Shown: positions 30,006-39,123, counted from the first letter of the stretch. The stretch is DNA of 64,000 nucleotides from Actinoplanes flavus (GCF_017592555.1 NZ_JAGFNS010000031.1:1-64000), one strand, 5' to 3'. A program made the numbers and translations. The notes: generated by a model from the letters alone, not told the origin.

Positions 30006-31672
30006 TGATTCGGCCGCTGCTCTTCGCGTACGCCGGCCTCGGCGGCGCCCTCGCCGCCGACGGCCGTCCCTGGCTCGCCGCCCCGCTCTGCCTCGCGGCT
30101 CTGTACGCCATCGGCGAACTCTGGATCCGCGCTCTGCCCGGCCGCCCGGCGGAGACCGCGCTGCCGGCCGTCCGGGCCGGTCTGTCCGCGGTCAGCGGAC
30201 TGATCACCCTGCCGCTGGTGGCGCTGCTGCTGCACCTGGCCGGATTCCCGGTCCGGCCGGTCCCGCTGGCCGTGGCCGCCGCCGCCACCGCGACGCTCCT
30301 CGCGGCGGCCGCTCTGCTGCGGGATCGCCTGCCCACCCGCCGCGCCGTCGCCCCGGCCAGCCTGCCGTCCCAGCGCGGCCACGAAGCCACCTCGACCCTC
30401 CGGGCCTCCGCCGGTCACCCCCTTTCCGCCGACGAATCGGTCGAGTCCGGCGGTCACTCTCCCGGCGGGAACCCCCCCACCGACATCGCCGGTCCCGCCT
30501 CTGCCGGGGCCGCGGCCCGGGCGGGTGGTCACCATCACGAGCCGGGGTACGGGCGGACGGCCGCGATCGTCGGCGTCCCGGTGCTGCTGGCGGTGGCCGT
30601 CGGGGCGGCGGCCGTCCGCGGGTACCTGAAGGCGCCGCACCCCGCCGAGCCCGGCTACCTGAGCGTCGCCCTGAGCGGCTGGGCGGCCGCCATCAACCGC
30701 CCGGTCACCGTTCCGTCCCGTGGCCTGTCCGTCCCGGTCCGGGTGACCAGCGCCGGCCTGGCCGACACCACCACCCGGCTCCGGCTGTGGGTCGGCGGCC
30801 AGATCGTGGCCAGCGAACCCCTGACGGTGGCCGCCGACACGGTCCGCCTGCTGACCGTCCGCATCCCCGGCCTTCCCCCGGACGGCTGCCTCCACGCGAT
30901 CGACATCAGCGTCGGCACGACCAGCACCGGCTTCTACGCCCGTGGCCGGCCCGCCCTCGCCCGCTCCGCCTCCTGCCGGGGCGGCGCTCCCGCCCACTCC
31001 ACGTTCACCGACCGGGACGCGCCGACCACCGCGGGCGGCGCCACCCGGTCCGGTTCCGTCTCCGGCACCACGCGTGGCGGCGCGGTCTCCGGCCCGGCTC
31101 ACGACGACGCCGCTCACGACGGCGATCGTTCCGGCGCCGCGCACGGCGGACACGGTCATTCCAACTCCGCCCCGGCCGCCGACCGGACAGGTGACCACCC
31201 CCGCTCGCACGCCGGTGGGGCCGCGGCTCCCGGTGGTCATCGCGCGGGCACCCGGGACGGCGCCGCTCACGTTCGCCCGAACGCCGGTGGGCACCGCGAC
31301 GGCGCCGGCCACCAGGGCGCGGACGGCGACGGCGGCGACCGCCCGGGCGCCGGGGCCGCCGCGGTCGGCCCCGATCCGGCACAGCCGGGCGCCACCGCCG
31401 GCGCCGGTGGGGAGCAGCCGGGCGCCGGGGCCGCGGGGGTCGCCCCGGACCGGGAGCGGCCGGTGGTCCGGGACGGCGCCGCTCCGGCGGACGCGACCGC
31501 CGGGAACCCCGCGATCGGCGTGATCCGTCCGGGCGTCGGGGGCCGCTTCACCGACCCGGGTCCCGCCGGCGTCCCGACCGGCGCGAGTTCCTTCGGGCCG
31601 GCCCCCGTCCTGGAGAAGTTCGGTGGCCCGGCGACGGGCCGGAAGGTCACATCGGAGTGCGACGCTTGCTGA
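30002..31672 (+). CDS. Membrane protein with long His/Gly/Asp-rich disordered tail, unknown function
   Basis: A 556-residue protein I cannot assign. The N-terminal ~115 residues hold three or four TM segments. A low-complexity stretch (about 120-180, with GGHHHEPGYG) leads to another TM (about 184-203). A folded-looking ~110-residue domain follows (about 215-320: GYLSVALSGWAAAI, VRVTSAGL, LRLWVGGQIVASEPLTV). The rest (about 325-540) is Gly/Ala/Asp/His/Pro-rich with many HGGHGH- and GGHRDGAGH-like pieces, and it ends SECDAC. Four-nt overlap upstream and 16-nt overlap downstream place it in the polysaccharide operon, where an accessory or cell-surface role is likely. Confidence 0.65.
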   Translation: MMIRPLLFAYAGLGGALAADGRPWLAAPLCLAALYAIGELWIRALPGRPAETALPAVRAGLSAVSGLITLPLVALLLHLAGFPVRPVPLAVAAAATATLLAAAALLRDRLPTRRAVAPASLPSQRGHEATSTLRASAGHPLSADESVESGGHSPGGNPPTDIAGPASAGAAARAGGHHHEPGYGRTAAIVGVPVLLAVAVGAAAVRGYLKAPHPAEPGYLSVALSGWAAAINRPVTVPSRGLSVPVRVTSAGLADTTTRLRLWVGGQIVASEPLTVAADTVRLLTVRIPGLPPDGCLHAIDISVGTTSTGFYARGRPALARSASCRGGAPAHSTFTDRDAPTTAGGATRSGSVSGTTRGGAVSGPAHDDAAHDGDRSGAAHGGHGHSNSAPAADRTGDHPRSHAGGAAAPGGHRAGTRDGAAHVRPNAGGHRDGAGHQGADGDGGDRPGAGAAAVGPDPAQPGATAGAGGEQPGAGAAGVAPDRERPVVRDGAAPADATAGNPAIGVIRPGVGGRFTDPGPAGVPTGASSFGPAPVLEKFGGPATGRKVTSECDAC

Positions 31673-33033
31673 TCACCACTGCCCGCCGGCTGTCCGGGGA
31701 CTCCCTGGCCTGGAACAGCCTCCTGATCATGGCGACCACGGTGTGCAACGGTGGTCTCGGCTATCTCTACTGGATGCTGGCGGCGCGGACCGTCCCGCCG
31801 TACCAGGTCGGCCCGGCGACCGCCCTCATCTCGGCCGCCACCGCGGTCAGCATGATCGCCAATCTGGGCGCCGGGCACATGTTCATCCAGCGCCTGCCCG
31901 GCATCGACACCGGAACCTGGTCCCGCGTCGTCGGCGCCGGCCTGTTCGCCGGCTCGGTGGCCACCGCGGCCACGGCCGCCGTCACCGCGGTGGTGGTTCC
32001 CGCGCTGTCCGGGAACTTCGCGTTCCTGGCCGGGCCGGGCGCGACGGCCGCGCTGATCGCCGCCGCGGTCGCCGTCACGCTGACCACCCTGCTGGACAAC
32101 CTCTACGTCGCCCACCGGGCCGGGCGCGGCATGCTGCTCCGCAACGTGGCCGTGGCCGCCGGCAAGATCGTCGCCCTGGCCGGGGTGCTCGCCGCCGGCT
32201 TCCACGGCGCGATGGCGGTGCTGCTCTCCTGGACCCTGCCGGCGCTGCTGATCAGCCTGGTCACGATCGTCGCGGCGCTGGGCCGGCTGCGCCCGGGCGC
32301 CCGGGCGCGGCTCACCGGCCTGCGTGCCGAACTGCCCCATCTGCGGGCCGCCCTCACCGGCCACCATCTGATCAACCTGACCCAGGCCGGTCCGGCGGCG
32401 CTGCTGCCGGTGCTGGTCACGGCCCGGCTGGGCGCCGACGCGAACGCCCATTTCTACCTGGCCTGGATGACCGCCTCGATGCTCTTCATGGTGTCCCCGG
32501 CGGTCGCCTCGGCCTTGTACGCGGAACGCACCAACGCCTCCCCGGTCACCGTCACCCGCGCCGCCGTCGTGGTGGCGGCCGTGGTCGGCGTACCCGCGCT
32601 GGTCCTGCTGGCCGGGGGCGATCTGGTGCTCGGCCTGTTCAGCACGGCCTACGCCACCGAGGGCGGAACGCTGTTGCGGATCCTGGTGCTGGCCGCCCTC
32701 CCGGACGCGGTGGCCAACCTGGCGGTGGCGCACTGGCGGTCCCGTGGCGAGTTCCGGCTCTGCCGCCGTCTCAACCTGATCCGTGCCGTGACCTGCCTGG
32801 TCCTGGCCTGGCTGCTGCTGCCCACCCACGGCGTGACCGGCGCCGGCCTGGCCTGGCTGGCCGGCCAGACGGCGGCCGCCCTCCTGGTAGCGGCCGTAGC
32901 CCTGACGGTCTCGGCCGGCCGTGAGCGCTGCCCCGGCGCTCCCGAAACGGCCCGGACCGTCAGCCGGAGTGGGGAAACGTGGGCCGAGCGCGACCGGAAG
33001 GCCGGAACCACGACAGCGGCGGCGAAGCAATGA
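31657..33033 (+). CDS. Polysaccharide flippase (Wzx/MATE-like, MOP superfamily)
   Basis: A 458-residue polytopic protein with 12-14 TM segments. It resembles the polysaccharide biosynthesis/oligosaccharide flippase family that moves lipid-linked glycans across the membrane. The N-terminus (LAWNSLLIMATTVCNGGLGYLYWMLAARTVPPYQVG) and the PAALLPVLVTARLG segment in the second half fit that family. The GTG at 31657 overlaps the preceding gene by 16 nt. Together with the glycosyltransferases it points to a Wzx-type export route. Confidence 0.82.
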   Translation: MRRLLITTARRLSGDSLAWNSLLIMATTVCNGGLGYLYWMLAARTVPPYQVGPATALISAATAVSMIANLGAGHMFIQRLPGIDTGTWSRVVGAGLFAGSVATAATAAVTAVVVPALSGNFAFLAGPGATAALIAAAVAVTLTTLLDNLYVAHRAGRGMLLRNVAVAAGKIVALAGVLAAGFHGAMAVLLSWTLPALLISLVTIVAALGRLRPGARARLTGLRAELPHLRAALTGHHLINLTQAGPAALLPVLVTARLGADANAHFYLAWMTASMLFMVSPAVASALYAERTNASPVTVTRAAVVVAAVVGVPALVLLAGGDLVLGLFSTAYATEGGTLLRILVLAALPDAVANLAVAHWRSRGEFRLCRRLNLIRAVTCLVLAWLLLPTHGVTGAGLAWLAGQTAAALLVAAVALTVSAGRERCPGAPETARTVSRSGETWAERDRKAGTTTAAAKQ

Positions 33034-33106
33034 ACGCTCACGGCGTACCCCGTGGGTTTGAGAAACGGCAGCAAGCCGGCGGCGAGCCACCGACCCGGAG
33101 TAACCG

Positions 33107-34351
33107 ATGAAGATCCTGCATCTGTCCAATCTCTACGCGCCGGTGATCGGCGGCCTGGAGCGCAGCATCGCCACCAGCGGCGAGGAGATGGTGCGCCGCG
33201 GCCACGAGATCACCGTGCTCACCCTGGCGACGCCGCAGGCGCCGCACGACGAGATGATCAACGGGGTACGCGTGATCCGCGTCCGCAGCGTCGCCAACAC
33301 CCTGCTGCCCGGGATGAACCGGGATCCCCGCAAACCGTTCCATCCGACCGTCGCCGACCCGCTGACCACCGCGGAGATCGCGCGGGTGCTGCGCGAGAAC
33401 GAGTTCGACCTGGTGCACAGTCACGACTGGCTGATGTACAGCTACCTGCCGCTGCGCAACGGGCCGACCGGGCTGCCGCACGTGCACACCGCACACGACT
33501 TCGGGCTGACGTGTGTGCGCAAGACGTTCGCGCGGGAGGGCCGCCGGTGCGACGGGCCGGCCCTGGGACGGTGTGTGCGATGCGCCTCGGAGCAGTACGG
33601 AACACCGAAGTCCGCCCTGCTCACCGCCGGTCTGCGAGCCCACCGGCACCAGGGCATCGACGTCCTCACCGCGATCTCGACATCGGTGGCGTCCGCGCTG
33701 AACCTGGCCCGGCTGCCCGGCGACCTGCCGGTGCAGGTGATCTCCAGCCTGGTCCCGGACGGCCTGGACGCGCTGGCCCGGGACACCCCGCGGCCGGAGT
33801 GGCTGCCCGACCGGCCCTACCTGCTGTTCGTCGGCCAGCTCGGCCCGCACAAGGGCCTCGGCGTGCTGTTCGACGCCTACCAGAAACTCCGCGCCGACTG
33901 GCAGGGCCCGGACGAGCCGCCCGAACTGGTCTGCCTCGGCACCCGGCGCGACGACACCCCGCCCGTCCCGGACGGCGTCCACCTGCGTACCGATGTGCCG
34001 CATCCCAGCGTGATGGCCGCCTGGCGGGGCGCCGCGGCCGGGGTGGTGCCGTCGCTGTTGGAGGGGATGGGCCAGGTGGCGGTCGAGGCGATGCTGGCCG
34101 GCGCCCCGCTCGTCGCGTCCGCCTCGGGCGGCCTGCTCGACGTCGTCGAGGACGAGGTGAGCGGCCTGCTCGTCCCACCCGGCGACCCCGGCGCCCTGCA
34201 CGCCGCGCTACAGCGCGTGCTCACCGACCGTGACCTGGCCGTCCGGCTGAGCGCCGCCGGTCAGCAGCGTGGCCTCGCCTTCACCGCGGCCCACGTCGTA
34301 CCGAAGATCGAGGAGGTCTACCGTGCCTGCATCGCGGCCCACGCCCGCTGA
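33107..34351 (+). CDS. GT4 family glycosyltransferase
   Basis: A 414-residue GT-B enzyme. Seen: KILHLSNLYAPVIGGLERSIATSGEEMVRRGHEITVL at the N-terminus, VHSHDWLMY and HTAHDFGLTCVRKT, then YLLFVGQLGPHKGLGVLFDAY and PSLLEGMGQVAVEAMLAGAPLVAS in the donor domain. Four cysteines around 133-165 (CVRK, GRRCDGPALGRCVRCAS) are unusual for GT4 but recur in some members and may bind metal. GGAG precedes the ATG. The next gene starts 29 nt inside it. Confidence 0.9.
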   Translation: MKILHLSNLYAPVIGGLERSIATSGEEMVRRGHEITVLTLATPQAPHDEMINGVRVIRVRSVANTLLPGMNRDPRKPFHPTVADPLTTAEIARVLRENEFDLVHSHDWLMYSYLPLRNGPTGLPHVHTAHDFGLTCVRKTFAREGRRCDGPALGRCVRCASEQYGTPKSALLTAGLRAHRHQGIDVLTAISTSVASALNLARLPGDLPVQVISSLVPDGLDALARDTPRPEWLPDRPYLLFVGQLGPHKGLGVLFDAYQKLRADWQGPDEPPELVCLGTRRDDTPPVPDGVHLRTDVPHPSVMAAWRGAAAGVVPSLLEGMGQVAVEAMLAGAPLVASASGGLLDVVEDEVSGLLVPPGDPGALHAALQRVLTDRDLAVRLSAAGQQRGLAFTAAHVVPKIEEVYRACIAAHAR

Positions 34352-35549
34352 CCGTCCGGCCCGCATCCTGGTGGTCGGCTCGGGCTGGCGGTTCCTTTCC
34401 GGGATCAGCTACTACACCTGCCGGCTCAGCAACGCGCTCGCGGAACGCTACGAGGTCGGCGCGATCCTGATGCGCCGGCTGCTGCCGGCCCGGCTCTACC
34501 CCGGGCGCGAGCGCGTCGGTCACTCTCTCGCCGACCTGCGCTACGCCGAGGACGTACGGGTCTTCGACGGCATCGACTGGTACGCCGTCCCGAGCCTGTT
34601 CCGGGCGCTGGCGTTCCTGCGCCGATTCCGTCCGGAGGTGCTGGTGCTCCAGTGGTGGACCGGTACGGTCCTGCACTCCTACCTGGCCCTCACCCTGGCC
34701 GCCCGGGCCCTCGGCATCCGGGTGATCGTGGAGTTCCACGAGGTGCAGGACACCGGGGAGGCCCGGCACCGATGGGCGGCCCGGTACGTGCGCCGCTGCA
34801 TCCGCCCGATGCTGAGCCGCACCGACGGCGTCGTCGTCCATTCCCGGTACGACCAGGCGGCGCTCGACGAGGCGTACCGGCTGGACGGGGTGCCGTGCGA
34901 GGTGGCACTGCACGGCCCGTTCGACCACCACGCGCCCGACCGGCCGGTACGCGAACCCGGCGACGACGTCTGCCGCCTGCTGTTCTTCGGGACGATCCGG
35001 CCGTACAAGGGTCTCGAGGATCTGATCGAGGCGTTCGCGTCGCTGGGCCCTCGCTACCACCTGACCGTGGTGGGGGAGACGTGGGAGGGCTGGACCCGGC
35101 CCGGCGAGATGATCGCCACCTCACCGGTTCGGGACCGGATCTCGTTCGTCAACCGGTACGTGGCCGACGCCGAGGTCGACGAGTACTTCGCGAACGCCGA
35201 CGTGGTGGTGCTGCCGTACCGGCGCAGCTCGGCCAGCGGGCCGCTGCACATCGCGATGAGCCACGGCCTACCGGTGGTGGTCACCGCGGTCGGCGGGCTG
35301 GTCGAGGCGGCCGAGGCGTACAGCGGCGCGGTCCTGGTGCCGGCCGCCGACCCGGACGAGCTGCGCCAGGCGATCGTCCGGGCGGCCGCGCTGGCCGGGC
35401 GGCGGCACACCGATCCGTCCTCCTGGGGGCGCACGGTCGACGCGTACGCCCGCCTGCTCGACCGGATCGGCGCCGGCCGGGAGGCCGGTCAGGACAGCGA
35501 CACGTCGTCGAACCAGACCGTGCCGGTGTTGTCGCCCGACTTGAGGTGA
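34323..35549 (+). CDS. GT4-type glycosyltransferase
   Basis: A 408-residue GT-B protein. It begins ARILVVGSGWRFLSGISYYTCRLSNAL, with a Ser/Gly-rich loop before the first helix, then VLQWWTGTVLHSYLAL and HEVQDTGEARHRW. The donor domain shows RLLFFGTIRPYKGLEDLIEAF and VVVLPYRRSSASGPLHIAMSHGLPVVVT. GTG 34323 was chosen for GGAGG a few nt upstream. The 3' end overlaps the convergent GH5-like gene by 61 nt, an unusually long tail-to-tail overlap. It closes the plus-strand polysaccharide operon. Confidence 0.85.
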   Translation: MPASRPTPADRPARILVVGSGWRFLSGISYYTCRLSNALAERYEVGAILMRRLLPARLYPGRERVGHSLADLRYAEDVRVFDGIDWYAVPSLFRALAFLRRFRPEVLVLQWWTGTVLHSYLALTLAARALGIRVIVEFHEVQDTGEARHRWAARYVRRCIRPMLSRTDGVVVHSRYDQAALDEAYRLDGVPCEVALHGPFDHHAPDRPVREPGDDVCRLLFFGTIRPYKGLEDLIEAFASLGPRYHLTVVGETWEGWTRPGEMIATSPVRDRISFVNRYVADAEVDEYFANADVVVLPYRRSSASGPLHIAMSHGLPVVVTAVGGLVEAAEAYSGAVLVPAADPDELRQAIVRAAALAGRRHTDPSSWGRTVDAYARLLDRIGAGREAGQDSDTSSNQTVPVLSPDLR

Positions 35550-37207
35550 AGCTGGACGCTGGTCGCCCCGGCCGGGGCGACCGCGTCGACGGTCAGCTTC
35601 GTCCAGCCGCTGGTGCCCTTCGCGACCTGCTTCGAGCTGGTCTGGCCCAGCCAGCGGTCGTTGATGTCGAACCAGCTCAGCGCGATCTCGTTGGTACCGG
35701 TCACGTCGACGCCGCGGGCCCACGCCTCGGCGTGCCACCGGGCGCCGGCCGTCACCGGGGCGATCGGGGAGGTGCGGATGGACGGCACGTTGGCGCCGGA
35801 CCGGTGGGTTCCCCGGAAGCGGACCGAGAAGGAACCGGTCCGGACCGCGTCCGTCGCCCGCAGGGCGACGCCCTCGTCGGCCAGGTACGGCCGCCACGGC
35901 GAGGCGGCCGGGTTCGACTCGAAACCCAGGTCCAGGATGCCGTTGCCCAGCTTCCCGCCGGTCCAGGCGGTGCGCACCACCGAGACGGCGGGCTTCGCCG
36001 ACCCGTCCGCGCGGTACAGGCCGAACCGGTACTGCGCCGGCATCTGGGAGACCTGCGAGTTGGACGGGATCGCGCCCTGGCCGAAGTCGTACAGCGTCCA
36101 CGGCGCCACCGACTTCACCCCGGCCGTCCGGGCCGCCTCGAACACCCGGCCCAGGAACACGGCCTGCTCACCCTCACTGTGACCGACCGTGCTCAGCCCG
36201 GTCTCGCCGATTATCAGCGGGGACGGGCTGACCGCCGCCTGGGCACGCCGGATCTCCGCGTGGGCACGCTCCGAGTTGCCGTAGAAGTGGTAGTCGTAGA
36301 AGTCCAGCGGGGTTGACGTCAGCGACGCCTTGATCCGGGCCAGGCCGGGCGCGCCCGTGCCACCGTCGACGGACAGGGTCAACGGCATGTTCGGTACGGC
36401 GGAGCGAACCGCCGGGATCAGCTTGCGAACCCACGCCACGGCGGCCGCGTCGCTGGGCTGGAACTCGTTCTTCAGCTCGACGGACAGCACCCGGCGGTCG
36501 TTCGCGTACGGGGCCAGCACCGCCTTGGTCCAGGCCGCGCTGCCGGCCGCGTCCTGGTAACCCGCCCACCAGTCGAACAGGGTGAACTTGACGGTCAGGC
36601 CGTGCGCGTCGGCGATGCTGACGAACTTGCGGAGCCGCTCGGTGTACTCGGCCTTGGGCTGGGGGAAGCCGAAGGACTGCGGGAAGACGATCACCCGGAC
36701 GTTGTCGGCGCCGAGCTCGGCGGCCTTCGCCATGTCGGCGTCGATGCGGGTGGCGTCGAACTTGGTCCACATCGCCGACCAGCCGGCGTTCGACGGGTAG
36801 TAGTTGATGGTCTTGGCGGCGAGCGTCGCGGCGAGCCGGCTCTTCAGAGCGCTCGACTGCACGGCGGCCGACTTGACCGGCGTCTTCGGCAGCGCCGAGG
36901 ACTTGGGGGTGACCTTCTTGACCGTCACCTTCTTGGTGGTGGCCTTCTTGGCGGTGGCCTTCTTGCTGGACGCCTTCTTGGCGGCGGCCTTCTTGGCGGC
37001 GGCCTTCTTGGCGGCGGCCTTCTTGGCGGCGGCCTTCTTGCTGGTCGCCTTCTTGGGGGTGGCCTTCTTGGCGGTGGCCTTCGACGACGCGGAGGCCTTG
37101 TGCGTGGATGAGTGCCGCGGCGCCGCGAACGCCTCGGGAGCCGGCACAGCGAGAGCGAGCATCAGCGAGGAGAGCAGAATCGCCGCGTGCTTGCGAGCAG
37201 TACGCAC
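35489..37207 (-). CDS. Secreted GH5-like glycoside hydrolase with histone H1-like tail and C-terminal carbohydrate-binding domain
   Basis: A 572-residue exported protein. The signal peptide spans about 1-29 (LLSSLMLALAVPAPEAFA-A). Residues about 37-108 are Lys/Ala/Thr repeats of the KKA[AT][AS] type, resembling bacterial histone H1-like tails. Residues 135-400 form a TIM-barrel like GH5/cellulase-type enzymes, with likely acid/base E248 (LKNEFQ), H307/Y309 (YHFYG) and nucleophile E335 (IIGETGLS). Residues about 415-572 are a beta-sandwich ending GTVWFDDVSLS, like CBM4/9-type modules. The start is a GTG. Placed tail-to-tail with the glycosyltransferases, it may trim or release the polysaccharide they make. 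Confidence 0.82.
   Translation of the reverse strand: MRTARKHAAILLSSLMLALAVPAPEAFAAPRHSSTHKASASSKATAKKATPKKATSKKAAAKKAAAKKAAAKKAAAKKASSKKATAKKATTKKVTVKKVTPKSSALPKTPVKSAAVQSSALKSRLAATLAAKTINYYPSNAGWSAMWTKFDATRIDADMAKAAELGADNVRVIVFPQSFGFPQPKAEYTERLRKFVSIADAHGLTVKFTLFDWWAGYQDAAGSAAWTKAVLAPYANDRRVLSVELKNEFQPSDAAAVAWVRKLIPAVRSAVPNMPLTLSVDGGTGAPGLARIKASLTSTPLDFYDYHFYGNSERAHAEIRRAQAAVSPSPLIIGETGLSTVGHSEGEQAVFLGRVFEAARTAGVKSVAPWTLYDFGQGAIPSNSQVSQMPAQYRFGLYRADGSAKPAVSVVRTAWTGGKLGNGILDLGFESNPAASPWRPYLADEGVALRATDAVRTGSFSVRFRGTHRSGANVPSIRTSPIAPVTAGARWHAEAWARGVDVTGTNEIALSWFDINDRWLGQTSSKQVAKGTSGWTKLTVDAVAPAGATSVQLHLKSGDNTGTVWFDDVSLS
36905..37081. repeat. 15-bp tandem repeats coding for the Lys/Ala tail
   Basis: About eleven units of a 15-bp period (GGCGGCGGCCTTCTT in the most regular part, near 36975-37040) encode KKAxx pentapeptides. 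The central units are identical at the DNA level, a substrate for slippage, so tail length may vary among strains. Confidence 0.85.
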
Positions 37208-37411
37208 TGAGTGGGCCAGCCCTTCACCTTGGAGATTTCCCTACGGACTCATCTATTCGGTCCTCCAACTGGCCGCTGGAGAGTTGCGCCTGCTGCAACG
37301 TGGTTGCAGCCCGGTAGCGGACCCTCCTCCACCGCTCGACACGGCGGCCCCGGCCGGCGGACGCCGACCGGGGTAGGTTGCAGAAAGGTTGTCGCGGCGG
37401 GGGCCCACCGG

Positions 37412-37484
37412 TCTCAGGCCGGATAGCGCCCTCGGCTCTCAGGCCGGACAGTGCCCCGGCTCTCAGGCCGGATAGTGCCTCGGC
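37412..37484. repeat. Three tandem 24-25-bp copies across the cobIJ stop codon
   Basis: Copies begin TCTCAGGCCGGA at 37412, 37437 and 37461. The last covers the final codons and the TGA of cobIJ, and the other two lie just downstream on the minus strand. The remaining part of 37208-37411 is the likely promoter region of the GH5-like gene; I see no gene in it. Confidence 0.85.
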
Positions 37485-39097
37485 GTGAAGACGGCCGTGG
37501 TGCCGTCGCCGCGAGTGACCGCACGGGTCTGCGACGAGCCGATGATCAGCAGACAGCGCATGTCGATGGTGGCCGGATCGAGCGCGGCCAGGGTGGTGAT
37601 CCGCACCGACTCGGCCGGCCCGCCCACATCCCGGCCCACCACCACCGGCGTCCCCGGGCGGCGGTGGCCACGCAGCAGCTCCAGCGCACGGACCAGCTGC
37701 TCCCGGCGGCTCTTCGACGCCGGGTTGTAGACGGCGATCACCAGGTCGGCGGCGGCGGCCGCCGCCAACCGCGACTCGATCACCGACCACGGCTTGAGCC
37801 GGTCCGACAGCGACAGGATGCAGAAATCGTGCCCGAGCGGCGCCCCGGCCCGGCTCGCCACCGCCTGCGCGGCGGTCAGACCCGGGATGATCCGGATCGG
37901 CACGTCCGCCCACTGCGGGTCCTCGGCCACCTCCAGAACGGCCGCGGCCATCGCGAAGACACCCGGGTCACCGGACGACACGACCGCCACCCGACGCCCC
38001 CGTTTCGCCAGGTCCAGGGCGAACGCGGCGCGCTCCGCCTCCACCCGGTTGTCGGACGAGTGCCGGCGCTGCCGCGGGTTCGGTGGCACCCGGTCCACGT
38101 ACGGGCCGTAGCCGACCAGGTCGTCGGCGGCCGCCAGCGCCTCCTGCGCCTCCGGGGTCAGCCAGTGCCGGGCGCCCGGCCCGAGCCCCACCACCGTCAC
38201 ACCGCCGGTGCCGCGGTCGTCGCCGCTCGCGAACCGGGTCAGCGCGGCGGCGTTCGCGTCCTCCAGGCTGACCAGGCCGCCGGCCGGCTCCTCCGGCGCC
38301 ACCGTGCCGTTGAACGTGGTGTCCACCGGGGCCTCGGCGAGCCCGAGGCCGAACGCGGTCGCCGCCGGGCTCGGCAGCAGGGCCAGAGAAAAGTACGGCA
38401 CGGTGGCCGGGTCGACGTCCCGCAACGGGCCGGAACGCTCCCGGCCGGTGGTGGCGCGCTCCACATACCAGGCGTCGTCGAGCCGGCCCGCTTCGGCGAG
38501 CGCCTCCCGGACGCCCTCGAAGGTGCGGCCCAGCTTCATCACCGCCGCCGAGTCGGTGGCGGCCAGGCGCTCCGCCAGATCCTTCGGCTCCAGCGTGCCG
38601 GGCAGCACGGTCAGCACCTCGTCCCGCTCCATCAGCGGCCGGCCGAGCACCGCCGACGCGGCGCTGACCGAGGTGACACCCGGGACGACGGTGGCGTCGT
38701 ACCGGCCGGCCAGGCGCTTGTGCATGTGCATGTAGGAGCCGTAGAAGAACGGGTCACCCTCGGCCAGCACCACCACGTCCCGGCCGGCGTCCAGGTGCGC
38801 GGCGAGCCGGGCCGCCGACTCGGCGTAGAAGTCGTCGATGGCGCCCTGGTACCCGCCCGGATGGTCGGTCGTCTCGACGGTCACCGGGTAGATGAGGGCT
38901 TCCTCGATCTGGCCCTCCCGCAGGTAGCCGGCCGCGATGGCGCGCGCGTTGCTACGCCCGTGCCGGGCCGCGTGATAGGCCACCACGTCCGCCGCGGCGA
39001 TCAGCCGGGCCGCCTTCACAGTGACCAGCTCCGGGTCGCCGGGGCCCAGCCCGACCCCGAAGAGGCGGCCGGTCTTCCCTACTGGCTGGTTCGTCAT
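37463..39097 (-). CDS. cobIJ: Fused precorrin-2 C20-methyltransferase / precorrin-3B C17-methyltransferase
   Basis: A 544-residue fusion of two SAM-dependent tetrapyrrole methylases. The first half (about 8-245) is CobI: GVGLGPGDPELVTVKAARL, LAEGDPFFYGSYMHMHKRL, VPGVTSVSAASA. The second half (about 275-540) is CobJ: VTVVGLGPGARHWLTPEA, SSGDPGVFAMAAAVLE, IPGLTAAQAVASRAGAPLGHDFCILSLSDRLKPW, VIAVYNPASKSR. The fusion occurs in actinobacteria. Together the halves catalyse C20 methylation and the ring-contraction methylation at C17 of cobalamin synthesis. ATG 39097 (MTNQPVG) is preferred; an in-frame GTG at 39121 is possible. It is the last gene of cobG-cobH-cobIJ. Confidence 0.93.
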   Translation of the reverse strand: MTNQPVGKTGRLFGVGLGPGDPELVTVKAARLIAAADVVAYHAARHGRSNARAIAAGYLREGQIEEALIYPVTVETTDHPGGYQGAIDDFYAESAARLAAHLDAGRDVVVLAEGDPFFYGSYMHMHKRLAGRYDATVVPGVTSVSAASAVLGRPLMERDEVLTVLPGTLEPKDLAERLAATDSAAVMKLGRTFEGVREALAEAGRLDDAWYVERATTGRERSGPLRDVDPATVPYFSLALLPSPAATAFGLGLAEAPVDTTFNGTVAPEEPAGGLVSLEDANAAALTRFASGDDRGTGGVTVVGLGPGARHWLTPEAQEALAAADDLVGYGPYVDRVPPNPRQRRHSSDNRVEAERAAFALDLAKRGRRVAVVSSGDPGVFAMAAAVLEVAEDPQWADVPIRIIPGLTAAQAVASRAGAPLGHDFCILSLSDRLKPWSVIESRLAAAAAADLVIAVYNPASKSRREQLVRALELLRGHRRPGTPVVVGRDVGGPAESVRITTLAALDPATIDMRCLLIIGSSQTRAVTRGDGTTAVFTPRHYPA

Positions 39098-39123
39098 CTC
39101 TTCCGTTCCGACCTGTTCCACTT

